A DNA stretch of 64,000 nucleotides from Verrucomicrobiaceae bacterium (GTDB lineage: Bacteria; Verrucomicrobiota; Verrucomicrobiia; Chthoniobacterales; Terrimicrobiaceae): assembly GCA_007280915.1 (NCBI GenBank), contig QYQL01000004.1, positions 1 through 64,000 on the forward strand, in the 5' to 3' direction. Each line of letters starts with the position of its first letter. Within the stretch, counting starts at the first letter, position 1. Made by a program: the position numbers and the translations under genes. The notes beneath the pieces are model-generated. The model searched no databases. It was not told where the DNA came from and saw only the letters and a list, made by a program, of their open reading frames with translations. Positions 55,020 through 64,000 of the stretch are shown in pieces.

Positions 55020-58000
55020 ATGAAAGAGGTTAATATCCGCGAAGTATTTGGTGAACAGAAGCCGGTCGGCTTTGATGAGGTGGCCATCACCGTCGCTTCT
55101 CCCGAGGCGATGCGCAGCTGGAGCAAGGGCGAGGTCAAGAATCCCGAGACGATCAACTACCGCACGTTCAAACCCGAAAAGGGAGGTCTCTTCTGCGAGC
55201 GCATTTTCGGTCCGACTCGCGATTGGGAGTGCTCGTGCGGAAAATACAAGCGCATCAAGCACAAGGGTGTCATCTGCGACCGCTGTGGCGTGGAAGTCAC
55301 GCTGTCGCGCGTCCGCCGCGAGCGCATGGGACACATCGATCTGGCGGTTCCGGTTTCGCACATCTGGTTCTACAAGTGCATGCCTTCGCGCATCGGCCTC
55401 ATGCTCGACATGACGTCACGCCAGCTCGAGCGGGTGATCTACTACGAGGATTACATTGTGGTGGATCCCGGCAACACGCCGCTCCAGCGCTGCCAGCTCC
55501 TCACCGAGTCCGAATATCGCGAGGCGGAGGACCAGTATGGGGAATCCTTCACGGCGGGCATGGGGGCAGAGGCCATCCAGAAGCTTCTGGAGCAGACCGA
55601 CCTTTCCGTCCTGAACACCGAGATCGAGCAGCAGATGGTTTCGACCCGAAGCAAGCAACTCCGCAAGAAGCTCGCCAAGCGGCTGAAGCTCGTCCAGGGA
55701 TTCGCTTCCTCGAAGACACGCCCCGAGTGGATGATTCTCAATGTGCTGCCCGTGATCCCTCCGGATCTGCGTCCGCTGGTTCCTCTGGAGGGTGGACGTT
55801 TTGCAACCTCCGATCTCAACGACCTTTACCGCCGCGTCATCAACCGGAACAACCGTCTCCGCACGCTCCTCCAGCTCAAGACCCCTGAGGTCATCATCCG
55901 CAATGAAAAGCGCATGCTGCAGGAGTCGGTGGACGCCCTCTTTGACAACGGCCGCCACGGCCGCGCTGTCACCGGGGCTGCGAATCGTCCCCTGAAATCG
56001 CTCAGCGACATGCTCAAGGGCAAGGGCGGCCGCTTCCGCCAGAACCTTCTCGGCAAGCGTGTCGATTACTCCGGCCGCTCGGTCATCGTCATCGGGCCCG
56101 AGCTCAAGCTCAACCAGTGCGGTCTGCCGAAGAAGATGGCGCTCGTGCTTTTCGAACCGTTCATCATCCGCCGCCTCAAGGAGCAGGGCCATGTGCATAC
56201 CGTGCGCAGCGCCAAGAAGCTCATCGAACGGCAGACGCCCGAGGTCTGGGATATTCTCGAGGAAGTGACCAAGGGGCACCCGGTTCTTCTGAACCGCGCG
56301 CCGACACTTCACCGGCTTTCGATCCAGGCTTTCGAACCCCTCCTCATCGAGGGCGAGGCGATCCGCATCCACCCGCTCGTCTGCACCGCCTACAACGCGG
56401 ACTTCGACGGCGACCAGATGGCGGTGCACGTCCCGCTTTCCGTGGAGGCCCAGATGGAGGCCCGCATGCTCATGCTGGCGACCAACAACATCTTTTCGCC
56501 ATCCAGCGGCAAGCCGATCACGAACCCGTCGCAGGACATTCCTCTCGGCTGCTACTACCTTACCCAGAAGCCGCGCGGCGAGGACGCCAACAAGGACAAG
56601 CGCATGCCGCTCTTCGCGACCGCCGACGAGGTCGATCTGGCCATGTCCGAGGGCTCAGTCCGCACGCACACCCGCATCCGTTTCAAGAATCCGGATTTCG
56701 CCCGCGTGACGATTTTTGGCGACCCGGCAACCAAGATCCTCGAGACGACCGCAGGCCGCGTGATCTTCAATCAGATCTGGCCGGCGGACCTTGGATTCTA
56801 CAACAAGGTTTGCGGGAAGAAGCAGCTCTCGGATGTCATCTGGCGCTGCTACAAGATCGCCGGGCAGCAGAAGACGGTTGAGACGCTCGACAAGCTCAAG
56901 GAACTCGGCTTCCGCGAAGCGACCAAGGCGGGCATTTCGATCGGCATCACCGACATGATCATCCCGACGGAGAAAACCCAGCTCTTGGAAAAGGCCTACC
57001 GCGAGGTCGGCGAAGTCCAGAAGCAGTATCTCCGCGGTATCATCACCGACGGCGAACGCAAGAACAAGGTACAGGACATCTGGACGCATACCGGCGAAGA
57101 AGTCGCCAATGCCCTCTTCCGCACGCTTGACCACAACGACGGCCGTCGCGAAATGAACCCAGTCTTCATGATGGTCGACTCCGGCGCACGCGGCAACCGC
57201 ACGCAGATCAAGCAGCTCGCGGGAATGCGCGGCCTCATGGCCAAGCCCTCCGGAGAAATCATCGAACAGCCGATCACCGCGAACTTCCGCGAGGGTCTCT
57301 CTGTGTTGGAATACTTCATCTCGACACACGGCGCCCGCAAGGGTCTCGCCGACACCGCGCTCAAGACGGCCGATTCCGGCTACCTGACCCGCAAGCTTGT
57401 GGATGCCGCTCAGGATGTGATTATCCGGATCGACGACTGCCAGACGGCCAACGGCATCGTCGTCCGTCCGATTTACGAGGGCGACGAAGAGGTTGTCAGC
57501 CTCTCGACCCGCATCATCGGTCGGGCCAGCTGCGAAACCGTCAAGGATCCTGTCACCGGAAAGGCCATCATCAAGGCCGGCCAGCTCATCGACGAGGAGA
57601 TCGCCGCCGCTCTTGAGAAGATCGGCCACGAGCAGCTGAAAATCCGCTCCGCTCTCACCTGTGAATCCAAGCGCGGCATCTGCGCGAAGTGCTACGGGCG
57701 CAATCTCTCCACGGGAAACATGATCAAGCTCGGCGAGGCGGTCGGCATCATTGCCGCCCAGTCGATCGGCGAGCCGGGAACCCAGCTCACGATGCGCACG
57801 TTCCACGTCGGTGGAACCGCGAGCCAGACCTTCAAGCAGCCGGTCGTCAAGGCTAAGAACGAAGGCGTCGTTCGCTTCAACGAACTCAAAGTCGTCGAGA
57901 CCAGCGAGGGCACGTTCGTCGTTCTCAACAAGAACGGCACGGTCAGCCTCCATGCGGGCGACGGGCGTGAATTGGAAAGCCACAACATCGTGGTCGGATC

Positions 58001-59132
58001 GGTCATCTCGGTGGCCGACGGCGCGAAGGTCAAGAAGGGCGAAACCTTCATCCAGTGGGATCCCTACAACGTCCCGATCATCACCGAGCGGGCCGGACGC
58101 ATCGAGTTCAAGGACATGATCCCGGGCGTCACGATCCGCAAGGAGGTGGACGAGGCCACAGGTGTCATGGGCACTGTCGTCATCGAGCACAAGGAGGATT
58201 TGCACCCGCAGATCGTTATCCTCGACGAGGCCAAGAGCGTCCTCGCCAGCTATTCGATTCCGGCAGGCGCGCATATCGAGGTCAAGGAGAACTCGAAAGT
58301 TCCCGCCGGACAGCGTCTCGCCAGAACTCCGCGCAAAATCGCGAAGACCAAGGATATCACCGGCGGTCTCCCGCGGGTGGCCGAACTTTTCGAGGCACGC
58401 CGTCCGAAGGATGCCGCGGAAATTGCCAAAATCGACGGCGTTGTCGATATCGGTGGAACGGTCCGCGCCAAGCGCCGCCTCATCGTGACCGACCCGGAAA
58501 CCCAAGCCGAGGAAGAGCACCTCATCCCTCTCAACAAGCACATCATCGTCTTCAAGGGAGACACCGTAAAGAAGGGGCAGCAACTCACCGAAGGGCCGGT
58601 TGTGCCGCACGAAATTCTGGAGGTCTGCGGACCCCAGGAGCTTCAGGAGCACCTCCTGAACGAGGTGCAGGAGGTTTACCGTCTGCAGGGCGTTGAAATC
58701 AACGACAAGCACATCGAAATCATCGTGCGCCAGATGCTTCGCAAGGTCAAAATCACTGAGCCCGGTGACACCGGTCTCCTCTGGGGCGACCAGGTTGACC
58801 GACTCGCGTTTGAAGCCGAAAACGAACGTGTCGTCGAAAAGGGAGGCAAGCCCGCCGAGGCCAGCCCGGTCCTTCTGGGCATCACCAAGGCCTCTCTCGA
58901 GACCGACAGCTTCATTTCCGCCGCCTCGTTCCAGGATACGACGCGCGTGTTGACCGAAGCCGCCACTCTTGGCAAAGTGGACAAACTGCGGGGCTTCAAA
59001 GAAAACGTCATCATGGGCCACCTCATCCCGGCGGGCACTGGATTCCAGTCCTACCGCGAAACCGAGGTCGTTCACTTGGGCGATGCGCTTGATGCCGAGC
59101 CGAATCCTGAATCTGAAAAAGCTGCCAGCTAA
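55020..59132 (+). CDS. rpoC: DNA-directed RNA polymerase beta' subunit
   Basis: 1370 residues. The N-terminal zinc ribbon is [20 protein letters not shown], the catalytic loop [16 protein letters not shown] binds the active-site magnesium, the bridge helix and trigger-loop regions ([30 protein letters not shown] and [42 protein letters not shown]) are present, and a second zinc site [13 protein letters not shown] follows. The C-terminus contains the [19 protein letters not shown] segment. It ends directly before rpsB (GTG of an alternative rpsB start abuts the stop), indicating one transcription unit. Confidence 0.99.
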   Translation: MKEVNIREVFGEQKPVGFDEVAITVASPEAMRSWSKGEVKNPETINYRTFKPEKGGLFCERIFGPTRDWECSCGKYKRIKHKGVICDRCGVEVTLSRVRRERMGHIDLAVPVSHIWFYKCMPSRIGLMLDMTSRQLERVIYYEDYIVVDPGNTPLQRCQLLTESEYREAEDQYGESFTAGMGAEAIQKLLEQTDLSVLNTEIEQQMVSTRSKQLRKKLAKRLKLVQGFASSKTRPEWMILNVLPVIPPDLRPLVPLEGGRFATSDLNDLYRRVINRNNRLRTLLQLKTPEVIIRNEKRMLQESVDALFDNGRHGRAVTGAANRPLKSLSDMLKGKGGRFRQNLLGKRVDYSGRSVIVIGPELKLNQCGLPKKMALVLFEPFIIRRLKEQGHVHTVRSAKKLIERQTPEVWDILEEVTKGHPVLLNRAPTLHRLSIQAFEPLLIEGEAIRIHPLVCTAYNADFDGDQMAVHVPLSVEAQMEARMLMLATNNIFSPSSGKPITNPSQDIPLGCYYLTQKPRGEDANKDKRMPLFATADEVDLAMSEGSVRTHTRIRFKNPDFARVTIFGDPATKILETTAGRVIFNQIWPADLGFYNKVCGKKQLSDVIWRCYKIAGQQKTVETLDKLKELGFREATKAGISIGITDMIIPTEKTQLLEKAYREVGEVQKQYLRGIITDGERKNKVQDIWTHTGEEVANALFRTLDHNDGRREMNPVFMMVDSGARGNRTQIKQLAGMRGLMAKPSGEIIEQPITANFREGLSVLEYFISTHGARKGLADTALKTADSGYLTRKLVDAAQDVIIRIDDCQTANGIVVRPIYEGDEEVVSLSTRIIGRASCETVKDPVTGKAIIKAGQLIDEEIAAALEKIGHEQLKIRSALTCESKRGICAKCYGRNLSTGNMIKLGEAVGIIAAQSIGEPGTQLTMRTFHVGGTASQTFKQPVVKAKNEGVVRFNELKVVETSEGTFVVLNKNGTVSLHAGDGRELESHNIVVGSVISVADGAKVKKGETFIQWDPYNVPIITERAGRIEFKDMIPGVTIRKEVDEATGVMGTVVIEHKEDLHPQIVILDEAKSVLASYSIPAGAHIEVKENSKVPAGQRLARTPRKIAKTKDITGGLPRVAELFEARRPKDAAEIAKIDGVVDIGGTVRAKRRLIVTDPETQAEEEHLIPLNKHIIVFKGDTVKKGQQLTEGPVVPHEILEVCGPQELQEHLLNEVQEVYRLQGVEINDKHIEIIVRQMLRKVKITEPGDTGLLWGDQVDRLAFEAENERVVEKGGKPAEASPVLLGITKASLETDSFISAASFQDTTRVLTEAATLGKVDKLRGFKENVIMGHLIPAGTGFQSYRETEVVHLGDALDAEPNPESEKAAS

Positions 59133-59141
59133 GTGACCACC

Positions 59142-59885
59142 ATGGAAAAATCCACCAACCCGAACGTCGAAATTATGACTGAACTGCTAGAAGCCGGCGT
59201 GCACTACGGCCACCAGACAAAGCGCTGGAATCCCAAGATGCGCGAATACATCCTGGAAGAGAAAAACTCGATCTACATCATCGACCTCGCCCAGACGGTT
59301 GAGCAACTCGAGCGGGCTGCAGCCTATCTCTCGACCCTCGTGCGCGGCGGAGGAAAGGTCCTCTTCGTGGGCACCAAGAAGCAGGCTCAGGAAGCCGTGC
59401 GCGAAGCCGCCACGGCAACCGGCCAGTTCTTTGTCAACCAGCGTTGGTTGGGCGGCACCCTCACCAACCTGACCACCATCCGCAAGAGCGTTGCCCGCCT
59501 CAAGGAAATCGAGTCCTCGGAAAAGACTCCGGCATTCTCCAAGATCAACAAGGCGGAAGCCGCTGCGATCCGACGGGAAGGGGCCAAATTGCGCCACAAC
59601 CTCGATGGCATTGTCGAGATGTCAAAACTTCCGGACGTGCTGGTCGTCATCGACACGCTCCGTGAGGAAATCGCCGTTGCCGAAGCGAACAGACTGAAGA
59701 TTCCAATTATTGCGATTGTGGACACCAATTGCAATCCGGAGAAAATCGAATACCCGATCGCCGGGAACGATGACGCGATCCGCTCGATCCGCGTGATCCT
59801 GCAGAAGCTCATCCAGTCGATGCTTGACGGCCGCGGCCCTGTCGGGAAATCCGCGCCCTCCGAACTCGCCGCCGTTTCCGAATAA
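59142..59885 (+). CDS. rpsB: 30S ribosomal protein S2
   Basis: 247 residues from the ATG at 59142; GTG at 59133 and ATG at 59175 are possible alternatives. LLEAGVHYGHQTKRWNPKMREYILEEKNSIYIIDL is the signature, followed by VLFVGTKKQAQEAVREAA, NQRWLGGTLTNLTTIRKSV and PDVLVVIDTLREEIAVAEANRLKIPIIAIVDTNCNPEKIEYPIAGNDDA. S2 binds late in 30S assembly. It directly follows rpoC. The combination of the rplA-rpoC string with rpsB-tsf is unlike E. coli, where rpsB-tsf is a separate operon. Confidence 0.98.
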   Translation: MEKSTNPNVEIMTELLEAGVHYGHQTKRWNPKMREYILEEKNSIYIIDLAQTVEQLERAAAYLSTLVRGGGKVLFVGTKKQAQEAVREAATATGQFFVNQRWLGGTLTNLTTIRKSVARLKEIESSEKTPAFSKINKAEAAAIRREGAKLRHNLDGIVEMSKLPDVLVVIDTLREEIAVAEANRLKIPIIAIVDTNCNPEKIEYPIAGNDDAIRSIRVILQKLIQSMLDGRGPVGKSAPSELAAVSE

Positions 59886-59893
59886 ACAACAAG

Positions 59894-59967
59894 TTTTCAG
59901 TGTTCAGTTTTCAGTGTTCAGCAGGGAGCTGTCTTTACCGAAAACTGAACCACTGAATCACTGAACA
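59894..59967. repeat. Tandem repeat and imperfect hairpin in the rpsB-tsf spacer
   Basis: TTTTCAGTGTTCAG occurs twice in perfect tandem at 59894-59921. Downstream, 59940-59967 contains the complementary pattern (GAAAACTGAACC ... CACTGAACAC), so the transcript can fold into a long imperfect hairpin ending about 10 bases before the tsf start codon. Sequences of this kind recur between genes in various bacteria. Here it could modulate tsf translation or act as a processing site. Confidence 0.6.
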
Positions 59968-59976
59968 CTTTTTAAA

Positions 59977-60579
59977 ATGCCCGAAATTTCCGCCTCACTC
60001 GTCAAAGAACTCCGCGAAAAAACCAACGCGGGGATGATGGATTGCAAAAAAGCCCTTTCCGAAGCCAACGGCGACTTGGCTGCCGCAGAGGAAATCCTCC
60101 GGAAGAAGGGGATTGCCAGCGCCGGAAAAAGATCCTCGCGCGAGGCCAAGGAGGGAACCGTCGCCTCCTACATTCATCTTCAGGGAAAAGTGGGAGTGCT
60201 CGTCGAGATCAATTGCGAGACCGACTTTGTCGCGAAGAACGACACCTTCCGCGAGTTCGTGAAAGATGTCACCCTGCACATCGCCGCCGCGCACCCTCTC
60301 TACGTGAGCCGCGAACAGGTTCCCGACAAACTCATCCAGGCGGAGCGCGAGATCTATGCGGCGCAGGTGGTGGGAAAACCCGCAAACATCGTGGACAAAA
60401 TCGTGGACGGGAAAGTCGACAAGTTCTACAGCACCGTCTGCCTGCTCGAGCAGGCGTTCATCAAGAACCCCGACATCACGGTCAAGGATCTGCTGACAAG
60501 CAAGATCGCTGAGCTTGGCGAGAACATGATCATCCGCCGCTTCACCCGCTACATGGTGGGCGAGGACCTCGGAGCATAG
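59977..60579 (+). CDS. tsf: Translation elongation factor Ts
   Basis: 200 residues, the compact single-core form (E. coli has about 283, Thermus about 196). The N-terminal UBA-like helix bundle is SLVKELREKTNAGMMDCKKALSEANGDLAAAEEILRKKG, the nucleotide-exchange region includes GVLVEINCETDFVAKNDTF with the TDFV motif that contacts EF-Tu, and the C-terminus has VCLLEQAFIKNPDITVKDLL. It recycles EF-Tu by GDP/GTP exchange. It lies 91 bp after rpsB, with the tandem repeat in between, and ends the core operon. Confidence 0.97.
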   Translation: MPEISASLVKELREKTNAGMMDCKKALSEANGDLAAAEEILRKKGIASAGKRSSREAKEGTVASYIHLQGKVGVLVEINCETDFVAKNDTFREFVKDVTLHIAAAHPLYVSREQVPDKLIQAEREIYAAQVVGKPANIVDKIVDGKVDKFYSTVCLLEQAFIKNPDITVKDLLTSKIAELGENMIIRRFTRYMVGEDLGA

Positions 60580-60615
60580 ATTCCTCCGACGTTTCCGGAT
60601 TTCCGCCGGACTTGT

Positions 60616-62265
60616 TCAGTTGTGTGTTTTTTGGGTTGGTAACCCGAGATAGAGAACCTTTGGCGGCGGCCCTTGGATAAACATCCAGTCGGTTCCGAAC
60701 TTGTGAAGCTCTTCCTGCCAGCCGGCATTTTTTTGAAGCGCGTGCTGTAGCGCGTTCCACTGTTCACGATAGTTCAGTCCGTGGCTCCAGAGGTGCCCCT
60801 CGTATCCGCAGAGAACCGGCCGGCCGAGGAGAATTACCGGATTGTTGAAGTCGGGCTTGATTGCGATGAGCGAGGTCAAAGGCACCTTTTTCAGCACTTC
60901 TTCTACGTCAGTCAGTTCTGAGCGGCTTGCCAATTTATAGCCGTGGCGGGCATCGAGTCCGCCTGCAAGCGAAAGCGCTCCTGAGAAGAACAGGGCGAAG
61001 CAAACGACCGCGCGGCCGAGCGGCTGCCACGTGGAAATCATGGTCCAGAGGAAGGGGGCGCAAGCCAGCCATGCCCAGAGCATGAGTTTTGTATTGTCCC
61101 ATTCCCACCGGGCAAAGCTGAACAGGCAGCAGATCACGAAAACCAAGATTCCGGTGCCTGCAAAACACAAAGCCCCGGGGGCCTTTTGTTTGAAAATCTG
61201 CCATGCGAGCAGGAGAAGCAACGGCAGCGAGATTCCGAAGTTCCAGATCCAGAACCCAAACCCGCCATCCGCCTGCATCCAGCCGGGAAGCCAGCGGATT
61301 CCGGAGGCCGCGAAAAAGCCGCCCGTGACGAAATACATGGCGAGCGAGGCCGGAATGATGGCGGAGCCCACAAAAACCAGGAGGCCCCGGCGGGCGGGCG
61401 GATGGATGATGAACGCGACGGCGAGCACAAGACTCAGAAACAGGAATGCGTGCACGTTGAAAAGCGGCATGCTTGCGTAGAGCAGGAAAGTGATCCATCT
61501 CGACACGCCTGATCCGTCGCGGAAGAAATCCTCCCTCCATGCACACAGCAAAAACAAACCGCACGGGAGCGCGTAAAGCAGGCCGCGCTGGGTCACGAGC
61601 ATGGACAGGAAAAAATTCTTCCATGCGAGTTCCGCCTGAAAATCCGCGATCTGGTGGGTTTGAAAAATCATGAATCCGGCCAGCCCACCGTTGAAGAGAA
61701 ATGCTGCGATGGTGAAAGCCCCACCCCAGCGCCAGAGCGCCCATCCCGTAAGAACCGCTCCGGTCAGCCCGGCCCAGACAAGCCCCCGCTCCACGGGAAC
61801 TCCGGTGCAAAACAGCAGGCTGTTCAGGAGGTCGGATCCGATTGGGTAAACGAGCGGCGTGCCGGACAGGATCGGACTGGCCGGCCAGAAATCGACCCCG
61901 CCCGCGAGATACCTGATCAGATGGATGTGCAGCGAGATGTCTCCGAGGTTGTTCGGGGAAAGCACCCGCCATTCGTCACCGACCGGATAGATCAGCCAGA
62001 GGAACGCTCGGAGAGAGGCCAGCGCGAAGACGGTCAGCATCAAAACATCCCAGGCACCCGGGCGGGGTGCAGGCGTCGGGCGAATCGACCGCCATGCCAG
62101 AACCGACGCGGACAGACCGATGGCGAAGGCCGTCCATGCCAGCGCACGGGAGAGACCTCCGCACGGGAATGCCAGCGCTACTGCAGCGCCGGCGCTGACG
62201 GCGAGGAAGACAAGGACGGCTCCGGCGGATCTCATGGAGAATGCTGGGACATGGGATATGGTCAT
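60616..62265 (-). CDS. Large polytopic membrane protein, possible GT-C-type
   Basis: 549 residues from the ATG at 62265 (a second ATG at 62235 is possible). About 11-12 hydrophobic helices are visible, from AVLVFLAVSAGAAVALAF to FALFFSGALSLAG. A loop with SPNNLGDISLHIHLIRYLAGG after the second or third helix and a soluble C-terminal part of about 110 residues (LTDVEEVLKKVPLTSLIAI ... FGTDWMFIQG) resemble GT-C glycosyltransferases or O-antigen/YfhO-like proteins. I find no decisive motif. It is convergent with tsf and separated from the next same-strand gene by the plus-strand vapBC pair. Confidence 0.6.
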   Translation of the reverse strand: MTISHVPAFSMRSAGAVLVFLAVSAGAAVALAFPCGGLSRALAWTAFAIGLSASVLAWRSIRPTPAPRPGAWDVLMLTVFALASLRAFLWLIYPVGDEWRVLSPNNLGDISLHIHLIRYLAGGVDFWPASPILSGTPLVYPIGSDLLNSLLFCTGVPVERGLVWAGLTGAVLTGWALWRWGGAFTIAAFLFNGGLAGFMIFQTHQIADFQAELAWKNFFLSMLVTQRGLLYALPCGLFLLCAWREDFFRDGSGVSRWITFLLYASMPLFNVHAFLFLSLVLAVAFIIHPPARRGLLVFVGSAIIPASLAMYFVTGGFFAASGIRWLPGWMQADGGFGFWIWNFGISLPLLLLLAWQIFKQKAPGALCFAGTGILVFVICCLFSFARWEWDNTKLMLWAWLACAPFLWTMISTWQPLGRAVVCFALFFSGALSLAGGLDARHGYKLASRSELTDVEEVLKKVPLTSLIAIKPDFNNPVILLGRPVLCGYEGHLWSHGLNYREQWNALQHALQKNAGWQEELHKFGTDWMFIQGPPPKVLYLGLPTQKTHN

Positions 62266-62338
62266 TTTACAGTGCCGGGGACAGGTTTGTCCGCGAAAAT
62301 GATCCCTGGAGGAATATTTGGCTTGCGGATTACCCTGA

Positions 62339-62359
62339 ATGCCATACCGTGTATGGCAT
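62339..62359. promoter_or_regulatory. Palindromic operator over the vapB start codon
   Basis: ATGCCATAC-CGT-GTATGGCAT is a perfect inverted repeat with nine-base arms, ending within the vapB initiation codon (ATG at 62358). Autoregulated toxin-antitoxin operons are repressed by antitoxin binding to such palindromes. An upstream GGAGGA at 62308-62313 precedes the operator rather than the start codon. The specific binding is inferred. Confidence 0.6.
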
Positions 62360-62612
62360 GAAGATGACAATGCACATTGACGAGGAATTGCTCGACCGGG
62401 TGATCGCCGCACACGGCTTCGCGAGCAAGACCGAGGCAGTCGAGATGGCGTTGAGGGAGATGGATCGGAAGGTCCGTCTCAAGGAATACTTCAAGAACGG
62501 GCTCGGGTTGACGCCGGAGGAGTTGGGAAATGCATTCGATCCCAACTACGATGTCATGGCGCTCCGCGCTGCGGAAATTCCCAAAAAATATGGCAGGCGC
62601 CGCGCTCATTGA
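62358..62612 (+). CDS. vapB: VapB-type antitoxin
   Basis: 84 residues from the ATG at 62358. The N-terminal ribbon-helix-helix is recognisable: MTMHIDEELLDRVIAAHGFASKTEAVEMALREM, as in DUF2191 VapB antitoxins. The C-terminal tail (LKEYFKNGLGLTPEELGNAFDPNYDVMALR) would wrap and inhibit the toxin. The gene overlaps vapC by 23 bases, typical of coupled TA pairs. The operator lies over the start codon. A frame extends further upstream, but that part overlaps the opposite-strand membrane protein and is not favoured. Confidence 0.85.
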   Translation: MKMTMHIDEELLDRVIAAHGFASKTEAVEMALREMDRKVRLKEYFKNGLGLTPEELGNAFDPNYDVMALRAAEIPKKYGRRRAH

Positions 62613-62979
62613 CAGCAATGTCTTCATCGCGCTGTCGCGACTCCGGGTGGATCCATCCCGGTGGCTCGGCAGCCGGTTTGAGGACATCTATACCTGCGGC
62701 ATGGTGCGATTGGAGGTTATACGCGGAATGAAAAGTCCCCACGAACGCGATGCCATGGTCTCGTTTTTTGATGTCCTTTGCAATGTGCCAACCGATAACA
62801 GGCTCTGGGAGGCTGCGGCGGAGCTTGGGTGGAAGCTTGATCGCGCGGGGGATACCATCCCGGCTCAGGATGTCCTCATCGCGGCCTGCGCCCTGCGCGC
62901 GGGGGTGCCGGTGCTCACGGCTGACCGGCACTTTGACGCGATCCCGGGTCTGGCGGTGATCCCTTTTGTCCTGTCCTGA
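62590..62979 (+). CDS. vapC: VapC-type PIN-domain toxin ribonuclease
   Basis: 129 residues from the ATG at 62590, inside the end of vapB. The PIN-domain metal ligands are complete: Asp8 (ALIDSNVFI), Glu42 (MVRLEVIRG), Asp94 (PAQDVLIAACALRAG) and Asp112 (VLTADRHFDAI). VapC toxins cleave tRNA or rRNA when free of VapB. Its stop is immediately next to the stop of the convergent membrane protein gene with no spacer. The system probably stabilises this region or acts under stress. Confidence 0.9.
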   Translation: MAGAALIDSNVFIALSRLRVDPSRWLGSRFEDIYTCGMVRLEVIRGMKSPHERDAMVSFFDVLCNVPTDNRLWEAAAELGWKLDRAGDTIPAQDVLIAACALRAGVPVLTADRHFDAIPGLAVIPFVLS

Positions 62980-64000
62980 TCAGTGTTTTGGTTGGAACTC
63001 GGGTTCTCCGCCGAAATAATTCCGGAACAGCTGTTCGGAGAAATACGCCGTGCAGTCATCCTGCCCGCTGCGCAGGCGGAACCGGCGTTTGAAGTAAGGT
63101 TGCCGGAGGTTTTGTTCGACCTCGGCTTCGCGCGGGGTTTCCACCGCGATGAAATCCGCATTCCAATCCCCCGGCGGCTGGTCCTTTTTGTAATATCCGA
63201 TGCGCGTGAAATCTCCGAGCATCCAGGGGAGGGGGTAGTAGCTGTCGAGCAGGATCAGTCCGTTCATGTGGAAGCGGCGCGGGTCTTGCGAGGCGAGATC
63301 GGTCAGGGGATTTGTGAACGTCCAGACGTCCGCGTAGGTCTGGACGTAGACATAAGGTTCTTTGTCATCGGTGAAATTCTGGAAGTTCAGCCGCCATGCG
63401 GAGAAGAGCGAGGCGGTGAGAAGCGGAACAGCCGGTGCCCACGGAAGGAGCAGCTTTTTCCATCGTTGTGAGGCTTCCGAAAGAATCGCTCCCAGGACCA
63501 GATAAAACGGCCAGATGATCGAGATGATGCACCAGGGAGTTTTGTAGGGGATGATCGAATACGCGAGTAGCACTCCGCCCGCCATGATGGCGGTGTATCG
63601 CAGGCGGGCGTCCGATGGCCAGATGTAGCGGACACAGGCGATAAGCCCTGCAAACGCCGGCCATTCGTAGCGGGCCATCAAAGCGATCCAGTAATAATTA
63701 AGCGGCCCGATTTGGAACGACGTCTTTTCGTGCCCGGCTGCATCGACTCCCGTGTGAAACCACGCGGCGAACGTCTGGTAGAGACCGTGCAGGGAGGAAA
63801 AGTCCAGGAAGTTTCCGGAGTAAAAAAAGATGATGAGAAGAACCGAGAGGCCCGCCGCGAGAATAGCGTCATCCCGGGTCCAGCGCTGCGGTGCCATGGG
63901 TTCCGCCGGCTGCGACGGAAGCGATCGCTGCCATGCCCACAACGCTCCAGTTGCCAGCACAAAACAACCGAGGTGGAGCAGGTAAGTTTCCTTGGTCAGC
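62980..64000 (-). CDS. Agl23/TIGR03663-like GT-C membrane protein (partial, cut by window edge)
   Basis: At least 339 residues; the N-terminal part lies beyond the right edge. The visible frame begins with LTKETYLLHLGCFVLATGALWAW, which aligns with ATTKETFVLTPVAWAVAAVW of the protein at 23878-25368. Other shared motifs are FYSGNFLDF, HEKTSFQIGPLNYYWIALM and IPYKTPWCII, and the C-terminal ILLDSYYPLPWMLGDF corresponds to GPRYWPLPWYFRG. So it is a paralogue of that protein, a polytopic GT-C family member. The first internal GTG at 63960 is unlikely to be the true start. It ends back-to-back with vapC. Confidence 0.8.
   Translation of the reverse strand, partial: LTKETYLLHLGCFVLATGALWAWQRSLPSQPAEPMAPQRWTRDDAILAAGLSVLLIIFFYSGNFLDFSSLHGLYQTFAAWFHTGVDAAGHEKTSFQIGPLNYYWIALMARYEWPAFAGLIACVRYIWPSDARLRYTAIMAGGVLLAYSIIPYKTPWCIISIIWPFYLVLGAILSEASQRWKKLLLPWAPAVPLLTASLFSAWRLNFQNFTDDKEPYVYVQTYADVWTFTNPLTDLASQDPRRFHMNGLILLDSYYPLPWMLGDFTRIGYYKKDQPPGDWNADFIAVETPREAEVEQNLRQPYFKRRFRLRSGQDDCTAYFSEQLFRNYFGGEPEFQPKH

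Noticed and set aside
56655-59075. An 806-codon open frame on the minus strand across rpoC
   Set aside because: It is a shadow of the high-GC coding strand of rpoC, with skewed composition (rich in D, L, R, A, E) and no domain. RpoC on the plus strand explains the sequence.

Overview
The window (about 60% GC) comes from a Gram-negative bacterium. It is most likely a member of the PVC superphylum, probably a Verrucomicrobiota. This is an inference from gene content: a fused lipid A acyltransferase/heptosyltransferase, futalosine-pathway menaquinone synthesis (mqnC), an H-X-DG pseudopilin, many secreted sulfatases and Gfo/Idh/MocA oxidoreductases with Tat signals, Agl23-type membrane proteins, and a sphingolipid-type serine palmitoyltransferase.

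Layout. 1-1385: lower-GC small zinc-ribbon proteins ending at a tRNA-Pro(GGG). 1498-6209: housekeeping genes (tpiA, tatD, mqnC) and an LpxL-WaaF fusion for LPS. 6426-16817: a tightly packed seven-gene operon of secreted enzymes (two sulfatases, an SGNH esterase, two unknown secreted proteins, GH5 and GH31 with an inserted PA14), followed by an opposing sulfatase/hypothetical pair. 17-22 kb also holds an ECF sigma factor operon that shares a palindromic promoter with a divergent membrane protein/pseudopilin pair. 21.9-25.4 kb: galM, apbE and an Agl23-like protein. 25.4-42.7 kb: three sugar-catabolic operons, each next to an AraC-type regulator. The first has Gfo/Idh x3, an MFS sugar porter and GH127. 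The second has DoxX, a Tat-Gfo/Idh and a discoidin protein. The third has two sugar isomerases, a cytochrome P450, a UroD/MtaA-like protein and a Gfo/Idh.

42.7-64 kb is mostly core: holB-proB, serine palmitoyltransferase plus a GNAT-fold putative ceramide synthase, a flavoprotein, smpB and rpoZ, then rplA-rplJ-rplL-rpoB-rpoC-rpsB-tsf. A polytopic membrane protein, a VapBC toxin-antitoxin pair with a palindromic operator, and a second Agl23-like gene cut by the right edge close the window.

How they fit together (inference): extracellular sulfatases, esterase and GH5/GH31/GH127 release sugars from a sulfated or substituted plant/algal polysaccharide. The MFS porter imports them. The isomerases, Gfo/Idh enzymes and aldose epimerase convert unusual sugars, and the P450/UroD-like pair may remove an O-alkyl decoration. 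No SusC/SusD pair is present. The most notable items are the P450/UroD sugar operon, the spt-ceramide synthase pair, the symmetric ECF promoter and the LPS fusion enzyme.
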